The notes below the pieces were generated by a model. It searched no databases, was not told the DNA's origin, and worked only from the letters and a program-made list of their open reading frames with translations. Below are positions 34,721-43,450 of a stretch of DNA of 64,000 nucleotides, piece after piece. Source of the stretch: Streptosporangium album (GTDB lineage Bacteria; Actinomycetota; Actinomycetes; Streptosporangiales; Streptosporangiaceae); NCBI RefSeq assembly GCF_014203795.1, contig NZ_JACHJU010000002.1, positions 682,001-746,000 of the forward strand, read 5' to 3'. Positions within the stretch are counted from its first letter, which is position 1. The number at the start of each line of letters is the position of its first letter. Position numbers and translations under genes: made by a program.

Positions 34721-36093
34721 TCGACCTCGGCCACCCGTTACTCAAGGTCCTCGCCGCCCTGCTCGTGCTGATCGCCTGGCGGCGCTGGGCTCCGCTCTCC
34801 TACTGGTACGTCCTCGTCTTTCCCCGTAAAGCCGTCTGGCTGCGCTGGACCTGGCGGCACGTGGCCTCCGGCTGCGGGCTGACCAAGAAGCGGCACCGCT
34901 GGTGGTTCACCACCGTCCCCGGCCTCGTCGCCTCCACCGGCGTCGTGCAGGTCAAGCGGCGCTTCCAACGGGTCGCCGTCGACACCAAGCCCTGGATGGG
35001 CCTGCCCCGGCCGGTGCGGCACGGCTTCCGCATCACCTTCCACCTCCTCGACGGCCGGGTACCCGACGACTACGCCAAGGTCTGCGAACGCCTCGCGCAC
35101 GCCTGGCGAATCGAAGCGGTCCGCGTCGTCGGCTCCCGGCCCGGCCGCGTCACCCTCCAAGGCATCACCCGCGACCCCTTAACCCACGTCGCGCCCGCCA
35201 CGCCTCCGGCTGAGCCGCGCGACGGCTGGCGGGCCGATGATCTGCTGCGGCCCATCGTCGGGGTGCTGGAAACCGGCGCGGCCTGGCGGATGGACCTACG
35301 GCTCATCCCGCACTGGATGAACGCCGGCGCCACCCAATCGGGCAAGTCCAACCTGATCAACGCGCTCATCGTCGGCCTGGCCCCGCAACCGGTCGCCCTG
35401 GTCGGCTTCGACCTCAAAGGCGGGGTGGAGCTGTCGGCCTATGCCGCCCGGCTGACCGCGCTGGCCACCAGCCGCGATGAGTGCCTCGACCTGCTCAGTG
35501 ACCTGATCGCGGTGATGGGTGCTCGAATGCTCGCCTGCCGCCGCTCCGGGGTGCGCGACATCTGGCAACTCCCGGACGCCGCCCGTCCCATCCCGGTCGT
35601 GGTCCTGGTGGATGAGCTGGCAGAGCTGTACCTGACTGCGGACAAGGCTGAGAAGGATCAGGTCACCCGGACTGCTACCGCGCTGCTGCGCATCGCTCAG
35701 CTCGGCCGCGCCTTCGGCATCCACCTGGTGCTGTCCGGTCAGCGGATCGGCTCCGATCTCGGCCCCGGCGTCACCGCGCTCCGTGCTCAGATCGGCGGGC
35801 GGGTCTGCCACCGGGTCAACGACCCCGAAACCGCGGTGATGACGCTCGGCGACCTCGATCCCGACGCCCTGGTAGCCGCCCGCTCCATTGCCCCGGAACT
35901 GCCTGGCGTGGCCGTGATCACCGGCTCCGACGGTCGCTGGTATCGCGCCCGGTCCGGCTACGTCTCCACCACCGCCGCCGAACACGCCGCTGGCACCTAC
36001 GCCGACATGACCCCCTCGTGGAACCAGGTCGCCGCCTCCGGCCTCGGCCACGAGCTCCCGCTCCACGACGACGCTCCCGAACTCGCCGCCTGA
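34717..36093 (+). CDS. FtsK/SpoIIIE-type DNA translocase TraSA (AICE conjugation)
   Basis: A 458-residue protein. The N-terminal 40 residues hold one or two membrane segments (LLKVLAALLVLIAWRRWAPL). The motor domain has Walker A NAGATQSGKSNLI (about residues 208-220), Walker B PVVVLVDELAELY and a hexamer-sensor region LGRAFGIHLVLSGQRIGSDL. Proteins of this type pump double-stranded plasmid DNA between mycelial cells in actinomycete conjugation. The GTG start at 34717 overlaps the previous stop. It appears intact. Confidence 0.92.
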   Translation: MIDLGHPLLKVLAALLVLIAWRRWAPLSYWYVLVFPRKAVWLRWTWRHVASGCGLTKKRHRWWFTTVPGLVASTGVVQVKRRFQRVAVDTKPWMGLPRPVRHGFRITFHLLDGRVPDDYAKVCERLAHAWRIEAVRVVGSRPGRVTLQGITRDPLTHVAPATPPAEPRDGWRADDLLRPIVGVLETGAAWRMDLRLIPHWMNAGATQSGKSNLINALIVGLAPQPVALVGFDLKGGVELSAYAARLTALATSRDECLDLLSDLIAVMGARMLACRRSGVRDIWQLPDAARPIPVVVLVDELAELYLTADKAEKDQVTRTATALLRIAQLGRAFGIHLVLSGQRIGSDLGPGVTALRAQIGGRVCHRVNDPETAVMTLGDLDPDALVAARSIAPELPGVAVITGSDGRWYRARSGYVSTTAAEHAAGTYADMTPSWNQVAASGLGHELPLHDDAPELAA

Positions 36094-36128
36094 CCGCCCC
36101 TCGCGACCCCTTGGAAGGAGGCCCCACC

Positions 36129-36842
36129 GTGACCACGACCGCGCCCCGACTGGCCGTACGGCTGGCCGACTCCACACCGATGCTGATCCTCGCCGTGATT
36201 GCCGGGGCGGGCAGCTTCACCCACATCCGCGACACCGCCACCGAACACGGGCAATCCGGACCGATGGCCTGGGCCGTGGCCATCTGCGTCGACCTCACCT
36301 GCGTCATGGCCGCCCGAGAACGCCAACGCGACAAGAAGACCGGACGCCAGCGGGACGGCTGGATCTCCTGGCCCACCCTCGTCCTCGTCGGCGGGATCGT
36401 CCTGTCGCTGGCCGCGAACCTCGCTCAAGCCGAACCCTCCGCCTGGGGCTGGATCACCGCCGCGACCCCGGCCGGCGCGTTCCTGATCGCCGTCTCCATG
36501 CTGGAGCGCCGCGCCACCGAACCTCGTCCTGAGCCGTCCCGAGCGCTCGTCCCCGTCCCGGACGCCGTACCGGAGACCGCCGCAGAACCCGTCACCGTCG
36601 TTCCGCTGACCGGCCTCGCCGCACCCGGCCAGAACGGACCGCAGCACGGCACCGAGAACGGCCAGAACGACGCCGGACCGGCGGGCGCGCTCGTCGACTA
36701 CGCGCGCCGCATCGCCGACGAACACCACGCCCGGCACGGCAAGCCCATCACCCGCGACACCCTGCGCGCCCGACTCGGGGTGTCCAGCCAACTCGCCTCC
36801 GACCTCCTGCACGCCCTACGCGACAGCCCCGAACCCGCCTGA
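36129..36842 (+). CDS. SpdB-like membrane spread protein (DUF2637 type)
   Basis: A 237-residue protein with about four membrane helices (TPMLILAVIAGAGSFTHI, GPMAWAVAICVDLTCVMAA, WPTLVLVGGIVLSLAANL, ITAATPAGAFLIAVSML), then a Pro-rich linker and a C-terminal winged-helix-like segment (TRDTLRARLGVSSQLASDLL). This is the layout of DUF2637/SpdB proteins that help spread conjugative elements through the mycelium. The GTG start is chosen for the ribosome site GGAAGGAGG ten bases upstream. Confidence 0.82.
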   Translation: MTTTAPRLAVRLADSTPMLILAVIAGAGSFTHIRDTATEHGQSGPMAWAVAICVDLTCVMAARERQRDKKTGRQRDGWISWPTLVLVGGIVLSLAANLAQAEPSAWGWITAATPAGAFLIAVSMLERRATEPRPEPSRALVPVPDAVPETAAEPVTVVPLTGLAAPGQNGPQHGTENGQNDAGPAGALVDYARRIADEHHARHGKPITRDTLRARLGVSSQLASDLLHALRDSPEPA

Positions 36843-36859
36843 ACACAAGGAGAACCCCC

Positions 36860-37225
36860 ATGACCGCCACCGCCCCCCGCGCCGCCCTCATCAAGGGCCT
36901 GCACGACCTGGCCGCCTTCCTGGAAGCCAACCCCGAGATTCCCGTCCCCGACTTCTCCGGACTCCACTACTTCGCCCGTGGCACCGACACCGAGATCCGC
37001 GCCGAGATCGACACCATCGCCGCGCTCCTCGGCACCGAGACCGACGCAGACGACCCCGACCACGGCCACTACCGGGCCGTCGTCACCTTCGGACCGGTCG
37101 AGTACACCGCCGTAGGCATCCCCGCCGCTTCCCGCGCCCGGCATGTCGCCGACACCTCGTATGCGGGCTGCATCGACCCCGACCCCGTCACCTCCGCCCC
37201 CAGCACCTCGACTCGCGCCGCCTGA
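36860..37225 (+). CDS. AICE hypothetical protein
   Basis: A 121-residue acidic protein (MTATAPRAALIKGLHDLAAF), with an alternating helix/strand pattern and LHYFARGTDTEIRAEIDTIA, a block seen in proteins encoded between the transfer and replication genes of actinomycete elements. It has no membrane segment or catalytic motif. It starts 17 bp after the SpdB-like gene behind AAGGAG, so it is in the same operon. Confidence 0.65.
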   Translation: MTATAPRAALIKGLHDLAAFLEANPEIPVPDFSGLHYFARGTDTEIRAEIDTIAALLGTETDADDPDHGHYRAVVTFGPVEYTAVGIPAASRARHVADTSYAGCIDPDPVTSAPSTSTRAA

Positions 37226-37241
37226 TCTGAAGGAGACCCCC

Positions 37242-37418
37242 ATGCGCATCCGTATCGACGGCACCTATGCCGAAATCGCCTACACCGTCAACAAGATCCG
37301 CACGATCCTCCCGATCGGCTCCATCTCGCCGATCCGGCCACGCCACAGACGCCCCTACACCTGGCGCGTGTTCATCGACACCGCCCCCAAACCCCACGCA
37401 AGGAGATGGATCACATGA
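37242..37418 (+). CDS. 58-residue AICE small protein
   Basis: MRIRIDGTYAEIAYTVNKIR, then IGSISPIRPRHRRPYTWRVF. It is compact and basic, probably a small beta-alpha protein. AAGGAG lies eight bases upstream and the stop overlaps the next start (ATGA), so it is part of the operon. No family is recognised with certainty. Confidence 0.65.
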   Translation: MRIRIDGTYAEIAYTVNKIRTILPIGSISPIRPRHRRPYTWRVFIDTAPKPHARRWIT

Positions 37419-37552
37419 CCGACGCCCCTGACGACCACGCCTCGTCCGTCGACATCGCCCCGAAGCGGTGGCTGTGCTGCCACTGCGGAGGAACCGGCGT
37501 CGACAGCTACGGCCCAACCTGCCCGCACTGCGAAGGCCTCGGCTTCTGCTGA
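37415..37552 (+). CDS. 45-residue zinc-finger small protein
   Basis: MTDAPDDHASSVDIAPKRWL is followed by two CxxCxG-type pairs (CCHCGGTG and CPHCEGLG), as in DnaJ-type zinc fingers, and ends GFC. It is coupled to the previous gene by ATGA. Small CxxCxGxG proteins are frequent just before rep in AICEs; the role is unknown. Confidence 0.7.
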   Translation: MTDAPDDHASSVDIAPKRWLCCHCGGTGVDSYGPTCPHCEGLGFC

Positions 37553-37657
37553 GAGCCTTCGGCGCCCCCGGCGTGACCACACATCCGCCAAGACGTCCGC
37601 CACGTCGGGGGCCATCCCGCACCGAACCCCGAAAAGCCCGGAAGGGACCCACCCATC

Positions 37658-39028
37658 ATGCCAAGCACCTACGCCGTAGCCGGACTCATCACCCGGCTCC
37701 ACGACCCCCAATACGCCCGCTGGGCCTTCCAAGTCCGCGCCACCGGTGGCTGCCGCCAACCGATCCACCTGCGGGGCCGCGTCGACCACCTCGACCCCGC
37801 CACCGGGAACCGTCTGCACAGCTACAGCACCACGGGCGAACCGGACGGTGTCCTTCGCGTCCCGTGCAAGACCCGGCGCGCCTCGCGCTGCCCGGCCTGC
37901 GCCGAGACCTACCGGGCTGACACCTACCAACTCATCCGCGCCGGTCTGGTAGGCGGCAAGGGCGTCCCGGAGTCGGTCACCGCGCACCCCTGCCTGTTCG
38001 TCACCCTCACCGCTCCGTCCTTCGGTACCGTCCACACCCGGCGGGAGAAGAACGGCACCGTCCTGCCGTGTCACGCGCGACGCGATGCGGCCACCTGCCC
38101 ACACGGGCGTGTCATGTCATGCACCGCTCGGCACGGGGCCGACGAAAGTCGCCTTGGTGAACCACTCTGCCCGGACTGTTATGACTACGCGGGCTCGGTG
38201 CTGTTCAACGCGATGTCCCCGGAGTTGTGGCGGCGCTTCACCGAAGCTCTTCGCCGACGCGTCGCCAAGAACGCCGGGCTGACGCAGCGGGAGCTACGGG
38301 AACAGGCCGTGATCTCCTTCGCCAAAGTCGCCGAGTACCAACGGCGCGGCGTCGTCCACTTCCACGCAGCCATCCGCGTCGACGGCCCCGAGGGGCCGGC
38401 TACACCTCCACCGGCCTGGGCGACAGCCGACCTGCTGACCGATGCCGTGCAGCACGCCGCCTCGGCCGTCGCGATCACCGTCCCTGCGGTACCTGGCGAA
38501 CCCGCGCGGGCCTTCCAATGGGGCGCTCAACTCGACGTTCGCGAGATCACCATGACCGGCGACCTCACCGAACAGGCCGTAGCCGCCTACATCGCCAAAT
38601 ATGCCACCAAAGCCGCCGAGTGCGTCGGCACCCTGGATCGGCGGATCAATCCCCTCGACGATCTGACCGCCCTGCCGATTCGCGACCACGCCCGGCGGCT
38701 CATCGCCGAGTGCCTGCGCTTGGGTGCCTTCGACGAACTGACCGAGTTCCGGCTCATCAAATGGGCGAACATGCTTGGGTTCCGCGGCCACTTCTCCACC
38801 AAGAGCCGCCGCTACTCCACCACCCTCGGCGAGATCCGCGCCGCCCGCACCGAGTACATGCGCGGGGAAGCGATCACCACCGGTCGACTACCGCTCTTCG
38901 ACGAGGACACCGTCCTCATCGTCTCGCACTGGGAGTACGCCGGACAGGGCCACTCGGCAGGCGACGCCCTTTTGGTAAGCGCCCTTACCGGAAACCGTCT
39001 GTCCACCTTGCCCGGGGGTGGCTCATGA
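37658..39028 (+). CDS. repSA: RepSA-type rolling-circle replication initiator (AICE)
   Basis: A 456-residue protein. Cys pairs near the N-terminus (RCPACAETY) and CPHGR/CPDCYD form zinc sites; HPCLFVTLTAPSFGTVH holds a rolling-circle motif, and YQRRGVVHFHAAIRVDG supplies the metal-binding HxH. AYIAKYATKAAE is the region of the catalytic Tyr. The C-terminus (FRGHFSTKSRRYSTTLGEIR, LPLFDEDTVL) closely resembles the remnant at 51986-52231. It replicates the excised circular element. It appears intact; its stop overlaps xis. Confidence 0.9.
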   Translation: MPSTYAVAGLITRLHDPQYARWAFQVRATGGCRQPIHLRGRVDHLDPATGNRLHSYSTTGEPDGVLRVPCKTRRASRCPACAETYRADTYQLIRAGLVGGKGVPESVTAHPCLFVTLTAPSFGTVHTRREKNGTVLPCHARRDAATCPHGRVMSCTARHGADESRLGEPLCPDCYDYAGSVLFNAMSPELWRRFTEALRRRVAKNAGLTQRELREQAVISFAKVAEYQRRGVVHFHAAIRVDGPEGPATPPPAWATADLLTDAVQHAASAVAITVPAVPGEPARAFQWGAQLDVREITMTGDLTEQAVAAYIAKYATKAAECVGTLDRRINPLDDLTALPIRDHARRLIAECLRLGAFDELTEFRLIKWANMLGFRGHFSTKSRRYSTTLGEIRAARTEYMRGEAITTGRLPLFDEDTVLIVSHWEYAGQGHSAGDALLVSALTGNRLSTLPGGGS

Positions 39029-39210
39029 CACGGCTCCTTCTCACCGTTCCCGAAGCTGCGGCTGCCCTGGCGGTCTCCCGGAGCAAGCTCTACCAGCTCA
39101 TCGCCTCCGGCGCGGTCGCCTCGGTCCGGATCGACGGCTCCCGGCGGATCCCGGTCTCGGCTCTGCAGGACTACATCACTGGCCTGACCTCGGCGGAGCG
39201 TGCGGCATGA
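39025..39210 (+). CDS. xis: Excisionase (AlpA/MerR-like HTH), Xis of AICE 1
   Basis: A 61-residue protein MTRLLLTVPEAAAALAVSRS, then KLYQLIASGAVASVRIDGSR and RRIPVSALQDYITG: a helix-turn-helix of the excisionase family. It lies between rep and int with ATGA overlaps on both sides. It directs the integrase toward excision. Confidence 0.88.
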   Translation: MTRLLLTVPEAAAALAVSRSKLYQLIASGAVASVRIDGSRRIPVSALQDYITGLTSAERAA

Positions 39211-39476
39211 CCAAGCCCCTCGCCGACACCTCTGACAAGCCGAACAAGAAAAGCGCGCCCAAGCTCCGCGACGGCGTCATGAAGCGCGGAACCACCTGGT
39301 CCTACGTGATCCGCGTCAAGGATCCAGAGACGGGCGAGAGCAAGCCGAAGTGGGTGGGTGGCTTCGCCACTGAGGAAGCTGCCAAGGCTGCTCGTGACGA
39401 GGCACGCGTGAACGCTCGGCGCGGCGAGTACGTCGACCGGAACGAGATCACCGTGAGCGAGTACCTCGATGATTGA
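39207..39476 (+). pseudogene. int: AICE 1 integrase, N-terminal fragment
   Basis: 89 residues with the AP2-like arm-DNA-binding domain of actinomycete integrases (MKRGTTWSYVIRVKDPETGE, KPKWVGGFATEEAAKAARDE, GEYVDRNEITVSEYLDD). The frame ends in a TGA created by the inserted IS. Removing the IS and one 3-bp duplicate restores SEYLDDWIEDHAMEIKPGTL, continuous with 41313 onward. Arm binding and catalysis are thus on separate pieces. Confidence 0.93.
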
Positions 39477-39576
39477 GATCGTTCCAACTTGAAGTTGCTG
39501 GTCAGGGGCCTGGTGTGATCCGTTGAGGGCATGCTCTGGCTGGTGGTGGGTACTGATCATGGTGGGTGATCATCGG

Positions 39577-40467
39577 TCAGCGGGTGTGTTCGGTGATGGC
39601 CAGGACCATCAGCGCGCGGAGCAGCTTGGTGACGTGGATGGCGTCCAGGCGGAGCTTGGTGAGGATGCGCCAGGCCTTCAACGTGGCGAAGCCGTGCTCG
39701 ACGGGGGCGCGTTCGGCGCTGATGAGCCGGTTGACCTGCTTTTGCGCGGGGGTGAGGGGCCTGCCGCGGGTGGCTTTGCGGCCGGTGATGATGACCGGAT
39801 TGTCGTCATCGTCGTCCAGGCCGACGAAGCCGAGGTCGGCGATAGCGCCCAGCCCGGCCTTGCGCAGGCGGGCGGTGAGGCGGTTGTGCCGGGCGGTGGT
39901 GATCTCCGATGCGCGACCAGGCCGGACGGCGGAGACCCACAGCAGGTTGCCGCGGGTGTCGGTGAGCGCCACCACGAGCAGCCCGTGGGCCTTGTGCTTG
40001 CCCGAGTAGTTCCTGCGGTTGTCGGCTCCGGTGCGGCGGCGGGTGCGGATCAGGGTGCCATCCAGCAGGACGACCTCACCACCGGCTTTGGCGATCTTCT
40101 TCAGGGCGCGGTCCAGGCGGGGTGCGCGGGCGGCGAGCAGTTCGACGGTCTCCAGCATCCAGCGTCGCACGGTGGAGGCCGAGACGTTGTTGGCGCCGGC
40201 CATGTCGGCCAGGCGCTGGTCATGGCGTAAGACGGCCAGCACGATGGTGGCGATCTTCCCGGCGGGCAGTTTCCGCCAGCGCGAGCCGATGGTCTTGAGA
40301 TGAGCGCGCAGCAGGTCGGCCAGGAAGGTGAGGGTTTGGGTGGACAGCGGCAGCATGCAGGAGTAGACAGGCGAGGGCGTGTCTTCGGCGGACGTCGAAG
40401 CCTTCGACGTTGTCGATGTCGTGGTTTTGGTTGTGGTCACACGCCGCCAGGCCCCCGCCGGGGACAC
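39577..40467 (-). CDS. IS5-family (DDE_Tnp_4) transposase, copy 2
   Basis: 296 residues, the same as the protein at 13237-14127 except LRKAGLG for LREAGLG. DDE blocks VVLLDGTLIRT, AIADLGFVGLDDDDD and SAERAPVEHGFATLKAW are intact. It is transcribed toward the integrase N-terminal fragment. Both copies therefore look active. Confidence 0.9.
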   Translation of the reverse strand: MSPAGAWRRVTTTKTTTSTTSKASTSAEDTPSPVYSCMLPLSTQTLTFLADLLRAHLKTIGSRWRKLPAGKIATIVLAVLRHDQRLADMAGANNVSASTVRRWMLETVELLAARAPRLDRALKKIAKAGGEVVLLDGTLIRTRRRTGADNRRNYSGKHKAHGLLVVALTDTRGNLLWVSAVRPGRASEITTARHNRLTARLRKAGLGAIADLGFVGLDDDDDNPVIITGRKATRGRPLTPAQKQVNRLISAERAPVEHGFATLKAWRILTKLRLDAIHVTKLLRALMVLAITEHTR

Positions 40468-40544
40468 GCTCGGGATGTTTCACCCGGGCAGGGCCTGGCC
40501 AGGGGCTGCGGGAAGCGGCAGTGGGCGCAGTGGGCCGCCCGAGG

Positions 40545-41093
40545 TCAGGGGGCGAACGCGCCGCTGGGGGTCTTGCGCAGCCAGCCCCGCTCGGCCAGCC
40601 GGTTCAGCTTGGCCCGCACGCCTTCGACCTGCCCCGATTCGGTGGAAAGGCTGAGCTGGGCGCAGATCGCCTTGCAGATGAGGGGGCCGTCGGCGGCGCG
40701 TACCGCGGCCAGTAGCGCCTGGTAGTCGGCGGGCAGCTCATCAGTGCCGGCAGCGTGGTGACGGTGCGGGATCAGCAAACCGCCGGGCACGGGCACGGAC
40801 GCGGGTACGGGTACGGGTATGGGGCGCAGCTCTATCCCCTGGGAGGCCTGCTCTGCTGCCTGGGCTGGGGTGAGCATCACCTGGTAGAACGGCGTCGGCT
40901 CACCGCCGGGCTCGCCGGGTGCGTTGAGCTGCTCGGCGGGATCGTCGGCGAGGAGTTCCTTGACCACCTGCTCGGCCACACGCAGCCGGTCCATCTCGTC
41001 TTCGGTCTCGGCCAGTTGCTCGCGCAACCGATCGGCGTGCGTGCCCAGCGCGACCAGGCGCATGGTGATGCGCTCCAGCAGCGGTGACGACAT
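40545..41093 (-). CDS. Accessory protein of the two-gene IS, copy 2
   Basis: About 182 residues, apparently identical to the protein at 12611-13159: coiled-coil start, Pro-Val repeat middle, winged-helix-like end. Its conservation in both copies without damage indicates that it is used by the element. Confidence 0.75.
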   Translation of the reverse strand: MSSPLLERITMRLVALGTHADRLREQLAETEDEMDRLRVAEQVVKELLADDPAEQLNAPGEPGGEPTPFYQVMLTPAQAAEQASQGIELRPIPVPVPASVPVPGGLLIPHRHHAAGTDELPADYQALLAAVRAADGPLICKAICAQLSLSTESGQVEGVRAKLNRLAERGWLRKTPSGAFAP

Positions 41094-41299
41094 GGCTTCC
41101 CCCGGCCGACAAGACAACGATTACCTGGCGAGATCACCAGGACACGGACGATAACGACCCCAGGCCGGGCAGCGCAGACGAAAGCCGGAAGATCCACATT
41201 TGCCCCCGGCGGACGATCGAGACCCATGATCCCAGCCGTCTACCAGGAGAGAGCACACTCAACACCGCCAGGCCACCCCCTCCGACCTGCGAGGACAGG

Positions 41300-42277
41300 A
41301 TGGAACTAGCTCACTGGATCGAGGATCACGCCATGGAGATCAAGCCGGGGACGCTTGAGGACTACCGGATCACCATCCGCCTCTATATCAAGCCCCACAT
41401 CGGGAAAACGAAGCTTCAGGCGGTCCGGCCCTCCACGATCACCAAGCTCTACCGGGATCTGCTCGCCAGAGGCGGGCGCGGCGGAAAGCCCCTGTCGGTG
41501 TCCACCGTCGTCCACACGCATGCGATCCTGCGGCGGGCCTTCCGTGATGCCGTCGAGGTTCACGAGTACCTCAGTAGCTCGCCTGTCGACAAGGCCAAGC
41601 GTCCGCGTGGCGACTGGCGGGAGCCCGGCATGATCTGGACCCCGGCTCAACTCCGGACGTTCCTCGCGCTGGCCCGTTCACACCGACTGTTCGCCTTCTT
41701 CCACCTGGCCGCCTACACAGGCGCGCGACGGGGTGAACTGCTAAACCTCCGATGGCCTGACGTCGACCTGGGTGGAAAGCAAATCACCATCAAGGGCTCA
41801 ACGGGCGTAGTCGACGGTGAGCACATCGAGGGCACCACGAAGAGCGGCCGGACGCGCGTGGTGACCATCGACGATGGCACGGTTGCTGTCCTCCGGAAGC
41901 ACAGAGAAGCGCAGGACGCCGAGAAGCTCCGCGGCGGCGAATCCTGGAAGGGGGAAGAGGACGGACATGTCTTCACGACGGCCTGGGGCGGAGCCATCTA
42001 TCCGACCACCGTGACGGCGCTGCCAGGCAAGCTCATCAAGGCGTACAACGAACCGGAGGACAAGGATCAAGCCCCCGTCCATCCGCTTCCCTACGTTCGG
42101 CTGCATGACCTTCGGCACATCCACGCGACCACGCTCCTCCTGGCCGGCGTTCCGGTGCACATAGTCGCGACTCGACTCGGACATGCAGACCCGGCCATCA
42201 CCCTTCGGGTATACGCCCACGTGATCCGCTCCGCGGAAACCGCCGCCGCTGAGATCTTCGCCAGAGCCCTCGAATGA
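41300..42277 (+). pseudogene. int: AICE 1 integrase, C-terminal part with catalytic domain
   Basis: From base 41313 it holds the core-binding and complete catalytic domains: Arg in YTGARRGELLNLRW, His-x-x-Arg in LHDLRHIHATTLLL, LGHADPAITLRVYAHV with His and nucleophile Tyr. The IS end provides ATG at 41300 (MELAHWIEDHAMEI) with GAGGACAGG just upstream, so a 325-residue protein without the arm-binding domain could still be made. Whether it functions is unknown. Confidence 0.88.
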
Positions 42278-42300
42278 GCCCCGTAGAGCCTGTTCGCCCA

Positions 42301-42334
42301 AGGTCTCTGATCTGACCGGATCAGAGACCTTTTG
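42301..42334 (+). terminator. Intrinsic terminator after the AICE 1 integrase
   Basis: AGGTCTCTGATC pairs with GATCAGAGACCT around a TGACCG loop, followed by TTT. It lies 24 bp after the int stop. Confidence 0.8.
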
Positions 42335-42454
42335 GTTGGCCTCGAACCAACGTGGCCCGGGACCTGCGCAGGTCGCAATACGGTGACTACTGACTCACCT
42401 GCCCCTTGAGTTCGAGTCCCTTTTCAGGGAGGGGAGCGAGGGACAGGACCTCGC

Positions 42455-43012
42455 CTAGCTGATGTGATTCACCCAGAGGCCGATGGGAACCGATGCCGCG
42501 GCAGACGCGAGGAAGCCGAAGAGGAAGAACATCCACTCGCGACGCCGCTCCGCGCGAATGGTGGCTTTGGTCTCACCGACGAGAATTTGCCGGATCTTCT
42601 CGGCTTCCTCCGTGTTGATTTCGAGGAGTCGCTGCTGTTGCTCGGCCTCGACAAGCAAGGTCTCGCGGGCAGCCTGCTGAGCTTCGAGATCGCGCCGAAG
42701 CTCGTCCATGAGAGTGGTTGCTTCGGCGAAGGCAGAATTGACGCTCTGGATACGGTGCCGGAGTCGTTGGCCGGGGTCTTCTTCTGCGATGGCGAGACGT
42801 CTCGCCTGCCTCCGCCAGAGGAAACGGATGGCGACGCCGATTGCTCCCAAAGCGAGTGCGAGGAGGAGCCCGCCAACCCATTCGGGTATCCATTGGTGCT
42901 CCCCGAGTAGCCGTATGCCGGAGAAGACCCCAGTAGCGGCGAAGCACACGATCGCAAGACCGTCGCTGATGTCGAGCAGGCGTGAGAGTACCTTCCGTAG
43001 CATGTCACCCAT
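42455..43012 (-). CDS. Membrane protein with central coiled coil
   Basis: A 185-residue protein: two N-terminal membrane helices (ISDGLAIVCFAATGVFSGIR and WVGGLLLALALGAIGVAIRF), a charged coiled coil (SAFAEATTLMDELRRDLEAQ, ETLLVEAEQQQRLLEINTEE) and a last helix WMFFLFGFLASAAASVPIGL. No family is recognised. It is a plausible passenger of the integrative element or a native gene near its edge. Confidence 0.65.
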   Translation of the reverse strand: MGDMLRKVLSRLLDISDGLAIVCFAATGVFSGIRLLGEHQWIPEWVGGLLLALALGAIGVAIRFLWRRQARRLAIAEEDPGQRLRHRIQSVNSAFAEATTLMDELRRDLEAQQAARETLLVEAEQQQRLLEINTEEAEKIRQILVGETKATIRAERRREWMFFLFGFLASAAASVPIGLWVNHIS

Positions 43013-43220
43013 TGCATAGCCTCAGCGGAGGAAAGGGCTTGGCCGTGATCCAATCGCTATCGTCCGACGGGACAAGGCCTGTTGGAGTTCATTGAAGATC
43101 GCCATGAGAGAGCATGATCAAACATGCCCTTGCCCCTGTCGTTTAGCGAACGATGCCAGAGCCTCGTCATGACAATCAGTTCGCTCCCCAGCCAGCACTA
43201 AGCGCTCCTCACAACGAGCT

Positions 43221-43448
43221 GTTAGCAAGGGTGTTAGCAAAAGGCCCCCACCGGTGTCCGGTGAGGGCCTCTGAGCTGGAGCCGCCTTGGGGAATCGAAT
43301 CCCAGACCCCTTCATTACGAGTGAAGACACGATCGTCCAGGACCGTCCACCGCCGTCTTCCGGGCCTGGTCGGGCGGGCTCTGCGGGGTCTCTCAGTCCA
43401 TGGTCGTCCAAGGGTGTCCGGGTCTGTCGTTAGCATCCTCGTTAGCAA
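43221..43448. repeat. Att-like sequence 2: two pairs of GTTAGCA arms around a half tRNA-Thr
   Basis: Direct GTTAGCA repeats at 43221 and 43233 on one side and at 43429 and 43441 on the other, each pair with a 12-bp period. They flank a core (43290-43336) that on the minus strand reads CTTCACTCGTAATGAAG (perfect 5-bp anticodon stem, anticodon CGT) and then a T-arm-like GATTCGATTCCCC. The arrangement is that of an integrase attP with arm sites. A hairpin AGGCCCC...GGGCCT lies at 43241-43269. Confidence 0.55.
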
Positions 43449-43450
43449 GA

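Larger units (their letters stand above)
39475..41312 (-). mobile_element. Two-gene IS5-like insertion sequence, copy 2, 1838 bp
   Basis: The same length and ends as the element at 12392-14229, in the opposite orientation, with only a few differing bases. It sits inside the AICE integrase gene. Flanking triplets are ATT (39472-39474) and ACT (41313-41315), a 3-bp duplication with one mismatch. The left end supplies a stop to int; the right end supplies a start (see int 3' part). Confidence 0.92.

Noticed and set aside
39523-40230. A 235-codon plus-strand frame opposite the IS transposase (also 13474-14181 minus)
   Set aside because: It is the antisense shadow in both IS copies; the DDE transposase on the other strand explains the conservation.
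42340-42430. tRNA-like TTCGAGTCCC after the AICE 1 integrase as its attachment site
   Set aside because: The surrounding bases do not fold into a T-arm and no second copy was found in the window, so I did not call it.
43270-43340. A complete tRNA-Thr gene
   Set aside because: Only the anticodon stem and 3' half are present; no D-arm or 5' acceptor strand can be found upstream, and the T-stem has a mismatch. It fits an attachment-site remnant better.
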